Below are positions 18,572-27,172 of a DNA stretch of 64,000 nucleotides, in pieces (the stretch's first letter is position 1; the number at the start of each line of letters is the position of its first letter). The stretch is from Polyangium mundeleinium. Its GTDB lineage: Bacteria > Myxococcota_A > Polyangia > Polyangiales > Polyangiaceae. The translations under genes were made by a program, and so were the position numbers. The stretch spans positions 11,254,501 through 11,318,500 of the forward strand of contig NZ_JAQNDO010000001.1 of the NCBI RefSeq assembly GCF_028369105.1. Reading direction: 5' to 3'. A model generated the notes under the pieces. That model ran no database searches. It saw nothing but the letters and a program-made list of their open reading frames with translations, and was not told the origin of the DNA.

Positions 18572-21393
18572 CCGCACTGGAGCACGCCTCCCCAAAGCTC
18601 GTAGCTCGACTTGCCCCTCTGGAGGAACACCGCGGTCACGTACGCGCCCGCCACCGCGGCCATGCCCTGACCGAAGTTACCCGCGGGCGGCGAGAGCGCG
18701 ATCGGATCCCCCACGGGCACGAAATCCGGGCCGAGCGTCTGCGCACGAACGGCGCGCGCGCCCGCCGATCCTTCGGTCCAGATGAGCACCCATCGACCAT
18801 CCGGCAGGCCCGCGATCCCGGGCGCGAACGCGTCGCCGCCGGGACCTCCGGCCGGCAGCTCGATCACCTCGGTCGTCGCCGGGATCGAGCCAACAGGCGC
18901 GTGGCCGAGCCGGATCTTCCACGGGCTCTGATCGTCCTGACGATCGGCGAACAGGATCGCGACCTCGCGGCCGTTCCATCCGCTCATCGGCTTGCCCACC
19001 TGCCCGCCGGATCCCACGACCTTCACGAGCTCGCCGATCGGCTTGCGATCCGGGCCGATGAAGCCGCCCATGACGGCGCCGTCGCGCCGGAACGAGAGCG
19101 CGTAGCCCTTGTCGTCCGCGACCACCACGCGCGCCGCGTCGAGCGGATCCGTCCCCGCGATCGGCCAGAGCGCTTGCGGCGCGGCGTCGACACCATCGGC
19201 CGTCGCGAGGCTGCCTTCGGCGACACCCAGGAAAAACGCCGTGGACGCGGGCACCTGCACGATCGACTTGAGCGCGCCCGGCGCCTCCTTCGCCGCGACG
19301 AAGTACCCCTTGTCGGTCCCGGTCGGCGCGACGCGATCGATCTCGCCGCTCACCTTCTCGACGAAGCCTTCGTTCACCTGGCCGCTCGACGGCGTCACCT
19401 CGATGCCGACGGCCTCGTCCGAGCTCTTCGCGTAACCGATCGAGACGTTGCCCGAGGCGAGCGGCAAGAGCTCGAAGGGGACCTTGTTCGAGACGACGGG
19501 CGCCCAGCGCACGGGCTGCTTCGCCACCCAGCAAGGCTTCGGCGGCTGCGGCAGGGCGTCGCGGATCTCGCGGACCGTGTTCGCCAGGACCGAACGCGCG
19601 CCGCCGCCGGCCACCGTCGGCTTGACCGAGCAACGCCCCACGAAAAACGCCGAGATCACCATCATCACGAGCAAGCCGCAGCTCGTGGCGATCACCTTCA
19701 ACGGCAGCGAGCTCGCCGCTTGCTCGGGCGACACGGCGCGCATGCCGTCCGACGTCGCGTCGAGCGCGGCGCGACCGCGCGGCAAATCCGTGTACGACGT
19801 GTTCGGACCGACGGCGGCGATCTCCACCGCGGGCGGCGGCGGCGCCCCGCGGAAGGGGCCCTCTTCCAGCGCCGAGGGCAACGTCGTCGTCTCCCCGGAC
19901 GAACCCCGCGCGGCCGCTTCCTTTTCGGGCAGCGGCGACGTCGAGGGATCGGCGAGCAGCGCGTCGATCCGGATCGTCCGCGTGACCTCGTGCGCAAACT
20001 TCACCGCACCCGCCATCGACGGGCCGGTGTATCCGCCACCGCTGCTGTTGAGATCGGGCGGCAGGATCGCGGTCGTGCTCGGCTCGCGCGGAGGCGGCGC
20101 CGGGGGCAGCTCGTCGATGCGCGAAGGCGCCGTCACGGGCGCGAGCTCGGCCAGCGACGTGACCTCGGACGGCGGCATGGCGGGCGGCGGCTCGGTCGCG
20201 GCGAGCGGCGGAGGCGCGGCGGCCGCAGGCGGATCGGCTGGCGTGGCCGGCGGTTGCGCGGCGGGAGGCTCGATCGGCGCGGGCGGCGGCGCGCTCGGCG
20301 AGGCCTTCGCGGGCGACGTGCCCGGCGTGGCGCCCGCGCGGGGCACGGGCACGGGCGCGGGCTTGAGCAGGGCCGAGGGGCGCAGGATGGCCGAGGGCTT
20401 GTCCGCGGACTTGTCCGCGACGGGCCGCGGGAGCGTCGGCGATGCCGCAGGACGCGCGGCCGGCTCCGTGGGCTTCGTGAACACCTTCGACGGCGCGCGC
20501 ATCGGGCTCGGTCCCACCGTCGAGTACTCGGACGTCTTGGGGCCGAGGGGTTTCGGCGCAAGACCGACCGACGTATTCTCCGCGCTGGCGCCGGCCTTGC
20601 CGCGCGGGCCCTCGGCGGGCTTGACGGGCGCGGCGCCGGCCGGCGGCGGGCTCGATTTGGGCACCACGTGCGGCGGCTTGGCGGGGCTCTCGGCCGCGCG
20701 AGGTGCGACCATCGCGGGCTTCGGCAGCGCCGCGGCCGTCGTCTCTTTCGGCGGCTTCGCGGCGGGCGGGGCGAGATCGCCGACGTTGGTCGTCTCGTCG
20801 TCGTTGACGTTGCCCCAGAGCTCGTCGACCGCGCTCGTGCTCGTCGGAGGACGCCTCGCAGCCGCATCGGCGACGGGGCCCGGCACGGGAGGCCCGACGG
20901 GCGGCGGCGGACGAACGGCGGCCGGCGGCTCCGGCGACGCGTTCGGGCTTCGGGGAAGCGCGGCTTCGAACGCGGCGCCGCCGTACTCGGGCCGCAGCGT
21001 GATCGGCGCGGCGCCCGGGGGCGCGGCGTCGGTGCCTCCGCCCGAAGGCACCACGATCGGCGCGCCTTCGACGCCTTGTTGCGGCGCGCCGGGGCCCGTG
21101 AGCCCGAGCAGCGTGCCCATCTGGCCGCGCTTCTCGGGCAGCGTGGCGCCGAAACGAAACGGCGAGATGGTGGAGGGCTCGTGCCTCGGCGCAGCCGGCT
21201 CCTGCGTGGTGGGCGTGGCGTCGGCGAATTCGGGCACCGTGAAGGCGGGGACCCACTCGGCCATGCCCTCGCGCCAGACGAGGACGGACGGCGGGAGCAC
21301 GCGGGTCGCGATGGCTTCCCGCAGCTCCTCGGTTCGCACGAGCCGCTGTACGCCCTGCTCGTCGGTCCAGCGCCACTCGTCGCGGCTGGTCAC
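18568..21393 (-). CDS. large GYF-like (DUF4339) membrane protein with disordered Pro/Ala linker
   Basis: This 941-residue protein starts MTSRDEWRWTDEQG. Residues about 5-52 (QRLVRTEELREAIATR, VLVWREGMAEWVPAF) match the GYF_2/DUF4339 fold. About 500 residues of Pro/Ala-rich, probably unstructured sequence follow, then one TM helix near 562-585 (ATSCGLLVMMVISAFFVG). The roughly 350-residue extracytoplasmic C-terminal part has beta-propeller-like strands (VVADDKGYALSFRRDGAVMG, GNFGQGMAAVAGAYVTAVF) and ends with ELWGGVLQCG. Its ATG faces comF across a 147-base divergent gap. It heads an operon with a lipoprotein and a porin. No function is established. Confidence 0.8.
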   Translation of the reverse strand: MTSRDEWRWTDEQGVQRLVRTEELREAIATRVLPPSVLVWREGMAEWVPAFTVPEFADATPTTQEPAAPRHEPSTISPFRFGATLPEKRGQMGTLLGLTGPGAPQQGVEGAPIVVPSGGGTDAAPPGAAPITLRPEYGGAAFEAALPRSPNASPEPPAAVRPPPPVGPPVPGPVADAAARRPPTSTSAVDELWGNVNDDETTNVGDLAPPAAKPPKETTAAALPKPAMVAPRAAESPAKPPHVVPKSSPPPAGAAPVKPAEGPRGKAGASAENTSVGLAPKPLGPKTSEYSTVGPSPMRAPSKVFTKPTEPAARPAASPTLPRPVADKSADKPSAILRPSALLKPAPVPVPRAGATPGTSPAKASPSAPPPAPIEPPAAQPPATPADPPAAAAPPPLAATEPPPAMPPSEVTSLAELAPVTAPSRIDELPPAPPPREPSTTAILPPDLNSSGGGYTGPSMAGAVKFAHEVTRTIRIDALLADPSTSPLPEKEAAARGSSGETTTLPSALEEGPFRGAPPPPAVEIAAVGPNTSYTDLPRGRAALDATSDGMRAVSPEQAASSLPLKVIATSCGLLVMMVISAFFVGRCSVKPTVAGGGARSVLANTVREIRDALPQPPKPCWVAKQPVRWAPVVSNKVPFELLPLASGNVSIGYAKSSDEAVGIEVTPSSGQVNEGFVEKVSGEIDRVAPTGTDKGYFVAAKEAPGALKSIVQVPASTAFFLGVAEGSLATADGVDAAPQALWPIAGTDPLDAARVVVADDKGYALSFRRDGAVMGGFIGPDRKPIGELVKVVGSGGQVGKPMSGWNGREVAILFADRQDDQSPWKIRLGHAPVGSIPATTEVIELPAGGPGGDAFAPGIAGLPDGRWVLIWTEGSAGARAVRAQTLGPDFVPVGDPIALSPPAGNFGQGMAAVAGAYVTAVFLQRGKSSYELWGGVLQCG

Positions 21394-21540
21394 GCGTGCC
21401 TCGGCAACGTGCAGGTCGTGCGCGGATCGGGTTCGTGTCGGGCGAGCACGTCGCGCGAATCGTACAGCGACCCCTGCGACGTTGCGCAGAATTTCGTTCG
21501 CCGCGACGCAACTGCGGGGCGGTGCCTTCGATGTTCAGGC
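21394..21540. promoter_or_regulatory. divergent gap between the GYF operon and comF
   Basis: These 147 bases must hold promoters for both directions. I see scattered AATTTCG and TCGTAC words but no pair of boxes or dyad that I would defend. Confidence 0.35.
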
Positions 21541-22212
21541 ATGCCCCACGTACGTCCGTTCCTCCTCGCGTCCGTCGCCGCGCGCGCCCTCGCCCGCGCC
21601 CTCCTCGACACGCTCAGCCCCCCGGCCTGCGCGGCCTGCGATGCGCCCGTGCGCCGCGACCGCGTCTTTTGCTCCCCCTGCGCCGCGACCGTGCTCCGCG
21701 CCGCGAACGAGCCCGGCGAGCCGCTCGCTTTTGCGGCCTTCGGCGGCGCCGTCGCGGCTGCGCTGCGGCGGTTCAAGTACGGGGAGCGCCCCGATCTCGG
21801 ACGTCCGCTTGGCCATCTCCTGCGCGGGCTCATGCGCGAGGAGGCGCCCGGGGTGGACCTCGTCGTGCCCGTTCCGCTTCACCCACGAAGACTCGCGGAG
21901 CGCGGCTACAACCAGGCCGCGCTGCTCGCGCATGCAGCCGCCGACGAGCTCGACGTCCCTCTCGCAGCACGCGCGCTCGTGCGGCTTCGCGACACCACGC
22001 AGCAGGCGACGCTCCGCCGCGCCGAGCGACACGCAAACGTCGCGCGGGCCTTCGTGACGCGCTCCCCACGCGCCGTGCAGGGCCTCCGCGTGCTGCTCGT
22101 CGACGACGTGGCCACGACCGGCGCCACGCTCTCGGCTTGTCGTGATGCGCTCGTCGAGGCGGGCGCGCGGGACGTGATCACGTTGTGTGTCGCCCGCGCC
22201 GGGGACGGCTAG
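21541..22212 (+). CDS. ComF family protein (amidophosphoribosyltransferase-like)
   Basis: This 223-residue protein has an N-terminal zinc-finger-like block CAACDAPVRRDRVFCSPC and a type I phosphoribosyltransferase domain. The domain includes ALRRFKYGERPDLG, VVPVPLHPRRLAERGYNQA and the PRPP loop VLLVDDVATTGATLSA. These are the hallmarks of ComF/GntX proteins, which are needed for DNA uptake in naturally competent bacteria and are otherwise of unknown role. The ATG at 21541 begins immediately before the hydrophobic N-terminal helix. The stop TAG overlaps the stop of the convergent pseudokinase gene in the shared palindrome CTAG. Confidence 0.9.
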   Translation: MPHVRPFLLASVAARALARALLDTLSPPACAACDAPVRRDRVFCSPCAATVLRAANEPGEPLAFAAFGGAVAAALRRFKYGERPDLGRPLGHLLRGLMREEAPGVDLVVPVPLHPRRLAERGYNQAALLAHAAADELDVPLAARALVRLRDTTQQATLRRAERHANVARAFVTRSPRAVQGLRVLLVDDVATTGATLSACRDALVEAGARDVITLCVARAGDG

Positions 22213-24851
22213 CGCTTCTTCTTCCGCGGCACCTGCGGCGCCGGCCGACCCGGGACGACGTCGATCCGCAGCGACTCCTGACACGGCACGACCACCGTCT
22301 CCCCGGCCGAGAGCCACTCCGGATATTTCCCCTCGGCCGAGCTCGACACGCGCACGAACTTGCTCCCGCACGGCGCCTGGAACGCCTCGTTCGTGTGGCC
22401 GAGCTTCTTGCCGCTGACGTACACGTTTCCTTCCGACGGGAAGGCCACCGTGAGGAGGCCGTATCCCGCGGGAGGCGCGGCGGGCGCGGTCGACGGCGAC
22501 GCCACGGCGGTTTCGGTCGGACCGGTCTCGGGCGACGCGAGCGAAGGCTTGGCCGAGGACGAGGCCGACGCGCCGGCGTTGGGATTCGCGTTCGGATCCG
22601 AGCCGCTGGTCAGCAGCACGACGGCCCCCGCGGTGATCAACGCGACCGCGCCCCCGGCGATCGCCAGCGCGATGGGCGGCGGTCGCTTCTTGCGGCTCAC
22701 CGGTTGTGCGGCCGTGACGACGGGATCGGCCGTGGAGCCGGCGGCGGAAACGGCCGCAGGCGCGGCAGGCACGACGGGCGCGGACACGGCGGCCAGCGCG
22801 GGCGTCGCCGTGGGCGTGCCGAAGCGAGGCGGCACCGGCGGCGCGGCGATCGGCGGCATCGGCGGCGGGGCCAGCGCGGGCGGCTTCGTGGCGGCCGGCG
22901 GCATCGGCGGCGGCGCGAACGCGGGCAACGCCGCGGGCGGCGCCCCGGGAGACGGCGCCGTCTTCAGCGCCATCACCGTGTCCGCGAGCTCCAATCGCTT
23001 GTTCCCCACCTTCGATGCGGCCGCGGGATCGAGCACCTCCGGCAAGGTCGGGGGCACATCCTTGGGCGCCCCGGACCTGAAATCGAAAGGCGGGGGCACG
23101 TCCTTGGGCGCCCCCAGCCCAAAATCGACAGGTGAGGCGTCACCTTTCCCCGCTCCGGGCTTGAGCGGGGGAGGGACGGGCGTGACCTTCCCAGCGCCGG
23201 GCGTGAGCGGGGGAGGAATGGGCGTGAACTTCCCCGCGCCGGACGTGATCCTGGAAGGACCGGGGATGACCTTGTCCACGCCGCTCCCGATCTTCGGGGT
23301 CGACGGGACGACCTTCTCCGGTCCGGTCATGAGCTTGGCCGGAGGAGGCATCACCTTGCCCGCTCCGGGCGTGCCCTGGGGTGGAGGAGGCGTCCCCCTG
23401 TCTTTTCGCGCCGTGACCTGATCAGGTTCGGTGATCGCCAGCGCGGCCTTCTCCCGCTCCTCGGCGCCGATGCCCATCGCCGTCAGGCTGATGCCCGAGC
23501 GCGACGTCGCGTCGTCGAAGAGCTGGTCGAAGAGCTCCTCGTCCGGCACCGACTCCTTCCACTCGCCTTCCGGCACCACGGCCCCGAGCGGCGCCGCGAT
23601 CGACGGCTTCGACGGCCCCCGCGCCTGCGCCTGCGCCTGCGCTGGCCGCACCGTCGGCGCCTCCGGCTGCACGTCGGCATCGGCCTCGACCACCGCGAGC
23701 GGCAGCCTCGGCGGACCCGGCACGCGCTCGGCCAGGGCCCGGAGCAGCGGGTACACCGAGGCCGGCGCCGCATCTCCTGGGTCGGCGGGCCGCTCGGACA
23801 ATCGCACCGGCGGAATCGAACCCGGCGGCCGCGAAGGCGGCGGCACCGAGAGCCTCTGCTTGCTCGACGGCGGCGGCTTCGCGGGCCGCACCGATTCGAG
23901 CGGCACGCGCTTGCGTGGACCGCCGTCGACCTCCGTCGCCTTCGTTCGCGGCCCCTTGAGCGGCGCGACCTTCTCTTCGAGGTCCTTCTGCCCGAGCTCG
24001 ATCCCCTGCGCCTTGTTCAGGACGCGCTCGAGATCCTGGCACGACACCTTCCGTTTGTCCGGGGACGGCTCCAGCGCCCCGTCGATCGCGCTCGTCAGCT
24101 CCTTCGGCAGATCCGACCGCAGCACCGCGAGCGGCATGGGCCGCGTGCCCACCTCGGGCGGCTTCGCGCCCGCGTAGAGCGACCAGAGCAGGACCGCGAG
24201 CCCGTACACGTCCGCCTTCGGCGTCACCCGCTCGCCGCGCGCTTGCTCCGGCGCCATGAACCCGGGCGCGCCCTTGATCACGAAGGCCACCGTGTCCGGG
24301 CTTCGTCCGAGGATCTTCCCCAGCCCGAACCCCGTCAGCCGCACGTGCCCGTCCCAGCCGATCAGCACGTTCTCGGGGTGCATCGTCCGGTGGATCACGG
24401 GCGTCGGCGTCCCCTCCTCATCCTTCGCGGCGTGCGCGTGCGCGAGCGCGCCGCTGAGCGCGCGGCCGAGGAACGCGATCGTCCTGTCGTCGAACCTCGA
24501 CTTCTGCCGCCCGAGCAGGTCCTGCAGCCGATCGAGCGTCACGCCCTCCACGTGCTCGAGCACCAGGACGAGGTGCTTGTCGTGCTCGAAGAAGTCGAAC
24601 ATCCGCTGGATCGACGGGTGGTTCAGCACGGCGCAGATCGCCGCCTCGCGCACGAGCTCCTCGGCGAAGTGCGCGTCTCCCTCGATCGTGTTCCGGACGA
24701 GCTTCAGCGTGCAGAGCCGCGAGAAGCCCATCGGCCCTTCCATGCGTCCGACGTACACGTCCGCCGAGCCCGCTCCGGACAACCTTCGGAGCACTTTGTA
24801 CGCCCCGATACGCTCGGGAACGGGCTCACTCGGGAACATTGGCGCGATCAT
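22209..24851 (-). CDS. Ser/Thr pseudokinase with 14-residue repeats, TM helix and PEGA-like tail
   Basis: This 880-residue protein has a kinase-shaped domain (about 15-290). The glycine loop is LSGAGSADV, the ATP Lys50 is in CTLKLVR and the alpha-C Glu is near 69. The catalytic loop reads HRTMHPEN, with Thr156 in place of the catalytic Asp. The DFG triad reads TGFG, with Gly174 in place of the Mg-binding Asp. Both essential Asp residues are missing, so phosphotransfer is unlikely. A long disordered region follows, including eight 14-residue repeats; then a TM segment (LAIAGGAVALITAGAVVLL) and a PEGA-like domain with Cys pairs (FQAPCGSK, VVPCQESL). Met5 is an alternative start. Confidence 0.88.
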   Translation of the reverse strand: MIAPMFPSEPVPERIGAYKVLRRLSGAGSADVYVGRMEGPMGFSRLCTLKLVRNTIEGDAHFAEELVREAAICAVLNHPSIQRMFDFFEHDKHLVLVLEHVEGVTLDRLQDLLGRQKSRFDDRTIAFLGRALSGALAHAHAAKDEEGTPTPVIHRTMHPENVLIGWDGHVRLTGFGLGKILGRSPDTVAFVIKGAPGFMAPEQARGERVTPKADVYGLAVLLWSLYAGAKPPEVGTRPMPLAVLRSDLPKELTSAIDGALEPSPDKRKVSCQDLERVLNKAQGIELGQKDLEEKVAPLKGPRTKATEVDGGPRKRVPLESVRPAKPPPSSKQRLSVPPPSRPPGSIPPVRLSERPADPGDAAPASVYPLLRALAERVPGPPRLPLAVVEADADVQPEAPTVRPAQAQAQARGPSKPSIAAPLGAVVPEGEWKESVPDEELFDQLFDDATSRSGISLTAMGIGAEEREKAALAITEPDQVTARKDRGTPPPPQGTPGAGKVMPPPAKLMTGPEKVVPSTPKIGSGVDKVIPGPSRITSGAGKFTPIPPPLTPGAGKVTPVPPPLKPGAGKGDASPVDFGLGAPKDVPPPFDFRSGAPKDVPPTLPEVLDPAAASKVGNKRLELADTVMALKTAPSPGAPPAALPAFAPPPMPPAATKPPALAPPPMPPIAAPPVPPRFGTPTATPALAAVSAPVVPAAPAAVSAAGSTADPVVTAAQPVSRKKRPPPIALAIAGGAVALITAGAVVLLTSGSDPNANPNAGASASSSAKPSLASPETGPTETAVASPSTAPAAPPAGYGLLTVAFPSEGNVYVSGKKLGHTNEAFQAPCGSKFVRVSSSAEGKYPEWLSAGETVVVPCQESLRIDVVPGRPAPQVPRKKKR
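23033..23376 (-). repeat. eight tandem 14-residue (42-bp) repeats inside the pseudokinase
   Basis: The encoded segment splits without gaps into eight units: PGAGKVMPPPAKLM, TGPEKVVPSTPKIG, SGVDKVIPGPSRIT, SGAGKFTPIPPPLT, PGAGKVTPVPPPLK, PGAGKGDASPVDFG, LGAPKDVPPPFDFR, SGAPKDVPPTLPEV. The consensus is [PST]G[AVP]xKVxPxPxxxx, with Gly2 and Lys5 invariant. It is probably an extended, Lys-studded spacer or binding array. Confidence 0.8.
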
Positions 24852-24971
24852 ACCGGAGCCGAGTCGTCTTCCCCAAATCGCAGGCACGCTGTCGGCGGAT
24901 CCTGTCCGCCAGCCCCGTCTCCGAACGTCACAGGTGGAAAAATCGGCCGAAACGAAGGCGTTCGTAGGCAC

Positions 24972-24995
24972 GAGCACATCGTCGAAAGTGTGCTC
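24972..24995 (+). promoter_or_regulatory. leader hairpin just upstream of the deacetylase start
   Basis: GAGCACA (24972-24978) and TGTGCTC (24989-24995) form a perfect 7-bp stem with a 10-base loop that ends 15 bases before the ATG of the polysaccharide deacetylase. A second, weaker stem (GGCGGA/TCCGCC) lies at 24894-24910. A role in start access or attenuation is speculative. Confidence 0.35.
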
Positions 24996-25010
24996 AACTA
25001 CATCACCACC

Positions 25011-26051
25011 ATGCGCCTCAAACCGGTGCGCCCGACGGCGAAGCCTTCCAAGCGTGCGCGGCTCGCGCGCGCGTTCGACTCCCTGGGGATCCTGGATCGG
25101 ATGCTCTCGCTGCGGGCGAAGCTCACGACGCGATCCCTCATGGTGCTCACGTACCACCGGATCGCCGACGCCGCGGAGGTGGGAGAGCTCGACCCCGACG
25201 TGCGCGAGACCGACGCGCGTGGGCTCTCCGAGCAGATCAAGGTGGTGAAGCAACACGGCGCGCTCGTGTCGTTGCCCGACGTGCGGCGCTTCCTCCAGGG
25301 CGGGCCGCTGCCCTCGAACGCGGTGATGCTGGCGTTCGACGACGGCTATCGCGATTGCCACGACGTCGCCCTGCCCATCCTGAAAACAGCCGGCGCGACC
25401 GCGACGTTCTTCGTGCCCACGGCCTACCCCGACGCGGGGCGGATCTTCTGGTGGGATCGCATCGCGCTGCTCCTCGGGCGCTGCCAGAAGCGCACGCTCG
25501 CGCTCGCATATCCGTACCCGATCATGCTCGACCTCGGGCACGATCCCCTCGGCGCCAAGCGCCTCCTGCTCAGCCTCGTCAAGCGCACGCCGGGGCTCGA
25601 TCTCGCGCGCTTCTTCGACGAGCTCTCGCGCGCCGCAGACGTCACGCTCGACCCCGCGGAGGAGCGCTCGATCGCGGCGCGTACCATCATGGGCTTCCGC
25701 GATGTCCGGGCGCTCGCGGACGCGGGGATGAGCGTCGCCTCGCATTCCCACGAGCACCGCGTGATGGCCACGATGACGCCCGAAGAGGCGCTCTCCGATC
25801 TCCATCGATCCCGCCGCGTGCTCTCCGACGTGCTCGAGCAGGACGTGCGCACCGTGGCCTATCCCGTCGGGCACCAGGTCCAGGGGCCCTTCGTGCGGGT
25901 CGCTCGCGACGCAGGCTTCGACCTCGGCTTCACGAATGCGACGGGCGTCTGTATGCGCGACCAAGCGGACTTGCTCAACATCCCTCGCATCGCGATGGGC
26001 CCTGAGCTCGAAGGCGCGATGTTCAAAGCGCTGCTGATCGCGAGGCCCTAG
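25011..26051 (+). CDS. polysaccharide deacetylase family protein
   Basis: This 346-residue protein has a NodB-like core: LMVLTYHRIAD as the entry strand, LAFDDGYRD with Asp110 and Asp111 (catalytic base and metal ligand), and SHSHEH with His245 and His249 as metal-binding candidates. RTVAYPVGHQ follows, then a C-terminal ending typical of this clade. An insertion of about 70 residues between motif 1 and motif 2 (WWDRIALLLGRCQKRTLALA) is common in the polysaccharide-biosynthesis-associated subgroup. The ATG at 25011 has no obvious Shine-Dalgarno; a GTG at 24989 is the alternative. The likely role is de-N-acetylation of an extracellular polysaccharide or peptidoglycan. Confidence 0.85.
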   Translation: MRLKPVRPTAKPSKRARLARAFDSLGILDRMLSLRAKLTTRSLMVLTYHRIADAAEVGELDPDVRETDARGLSEQIKVVKQHGALVSLPDVRRFLQGGPLPSNAVMLAFDDGYRDCHDVALPILKTAGATATFFVPTAYPDAGRIFWWDRIALLLGRCQKRTLALAYPYPIMLDLGHDPLGAKRLLLSLVKRTPGLDLARFFDELSRAADVTLDPAEERSIAARTIMGFRDVRALADAGMSVASHSHEHRVMATMTPEEALSDLHRSRRVLSDVLEQDVRTVAYPVGHQVQGPFVRVARDAGFDLGFTNATGVCMRDQADLLNIPRIAMGPELEGAMFKALLIARP

Positions 26052-26163
26052 GCGCCTTTCACTCCGGACATCCTCGCGCCAGCGGCTCCGATCTGCCCAT
26101 CGCCGAGGCCCGGTGTTTGCCCCTCTCGCTCGCGGGCTTCCGCCCGGGAAGGTCAGGTGGCTC

Positions 26164-26861
26164 GTGTCACGCACACTCCGTCGTCGCTCCCTCGGGGCTG
26201 CATTGCTTTCGCTCGCCACGGCCTCCGCCGCTTTCGCGGCGGCCGGTTGTGGCGCGGCGCCGAAGGGAAACCGGGCCCGCTCGGCCAATCCGAACATCGT
26301 GAAGGTCGCGGGAAACACGGAAGACCCGGCCATCGTGGAGGCGGCGGACGAGCGCGCCGCGCAGCGCACCTGGTGCGAGTACCTCGAAGCGCTCTACCAC
26401 GCGCAACGGGCGATAACGAGCGCTGGCCGAGCCGGGACGAGTGCTTCGAGGCGAAGACGATGGCGTCGCCGGAGATGCTGCGACGGACGGCGAGCTGCTC
26501 GCGCGCCGCGCTCGACAAGTTCGACGGAGATCCCTTCACGAGCGCCTACGCGGCCGAGGTGAGCCGCTGCGGCTCGTCCGCGCTCGACGCGGTGGTGGTG
26601 AAGGTCGAGGAGATCACGCCGTACGTCACCGCGATCTGCGGGCGGATGGCCCGGTGCGGCGAGGCCACGTACGACGAATGCCGGGGCGAGCTCGGCAACG
26701 GCCTCGCGCCGCACCTCGAACGCGCCGTGGGCGCGATGAACCGGCGCGGCCGCATGGCATTCGAGGTTTGCCTGAAAAACCTCTCGTGTGGCGATGTCGG
26801 CTCGCAGGTCGTGAGTTGCCTCGAACCCATCATGGAAGGCCTGCTCTGGCTGCCTGGTTGA
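26164..26861 (+). CDS. Cys-rich lipoprotein gene broken by an apparent frameshift
   Basis: The GTG at 26164 opens a clean lipoprotein signal (ALLSLATASAAFAAAGC) and a coding-like stretch up to about WCEYLEALYH. That frame then turns into Arg-rich noise. The neighbouring frame continues convincingly from about RWPSRDECFEAKTMAS to the stop at 26861, with regularly spaced Cys residues (RCGSSAL, AICGRMARCGEAT, SCGDVG, SCLEP). The switch falls within roughly 26385-26425 and corresponds to one missing base, or to a -1 ribosomal shift. It is either a sequencing error or a decayed gene; programmed frameshifting is less likely because no slippery heptamer is evident. The joined product would be about 230 residues. 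Confidence 0.55.
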
Positions 26862-26884
26862 GGCCTGGGTTATGCTGCGCGGGT

Positions 26885-27169
26885 ATGGGTAAAAACGTCA
26901 TCGTGTCGGAGGAGACGCTCCGGGATCTCCTGGAGGCGCACGCATCTCTTTCGGCCTGGTATTACGAGCTCTCGGCCGCGCTCGCGACGGCCGGGGCCTC
27001 GGCGCGTTCGCCCGACGACGCGAGCCGCGCGGCGTTCGTCGAGGGGCTCGGCAAGATGTTCCCCGAGGTCGCGCAGGTCGCCGCCTCGATCCGCGTGCCC
27101 CGCCCCTTCGTGCCGCCCCCGCCCCGCATCTCGATCCCCGCGCCGATCACGGACGATCAAAAGCGCTGA
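26885..27169 (+). CDS. small hypothetical protein, 94 residues
   Basis: The ATG at 26885 begins MGKNVIVSEETLRDLLEAHA. The N-terminal half is an amphipathic helix pair (AWYYELSAALATAGA). The C-terminal 30 residues are Pro-rich (PRPFVPPPPRISIPAPI). There is no signal peptide and no Cys. It lies 23 bases after the frameshifted lipoprotein gene and converges with the HupE-like gene, 3 bases between stops. I do not recognise it. Confidence 0.6.
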   Translation: MGKNVIVSEETLRDLLEAHASLSAWYYELSAALATAGASARSPDDASRAAFVEGLGKMFPEVAQVAASIRVPRPFVPPPPRISIPAPITDDQKR

Positions 27170-27172
27170 CGT

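Noticed and set aside
18499-21540. Very long open frame on the plus strand opposite the GYF operon
   Set aside because: It is antisense to a 941-residue protein with clear domains, and its sequence is Arg/Gly/His-rich noise typical of the shadow frame in GC-rich DNA; only its last 672 bases (comF) are real.
24852-26369. Upstream open extension of the pseudokinase frame
   Set aside because: It runs antisense through the polysaccharide deacetylase and has shadow-frame composition; the kinase fold begins right after Met at 24851.
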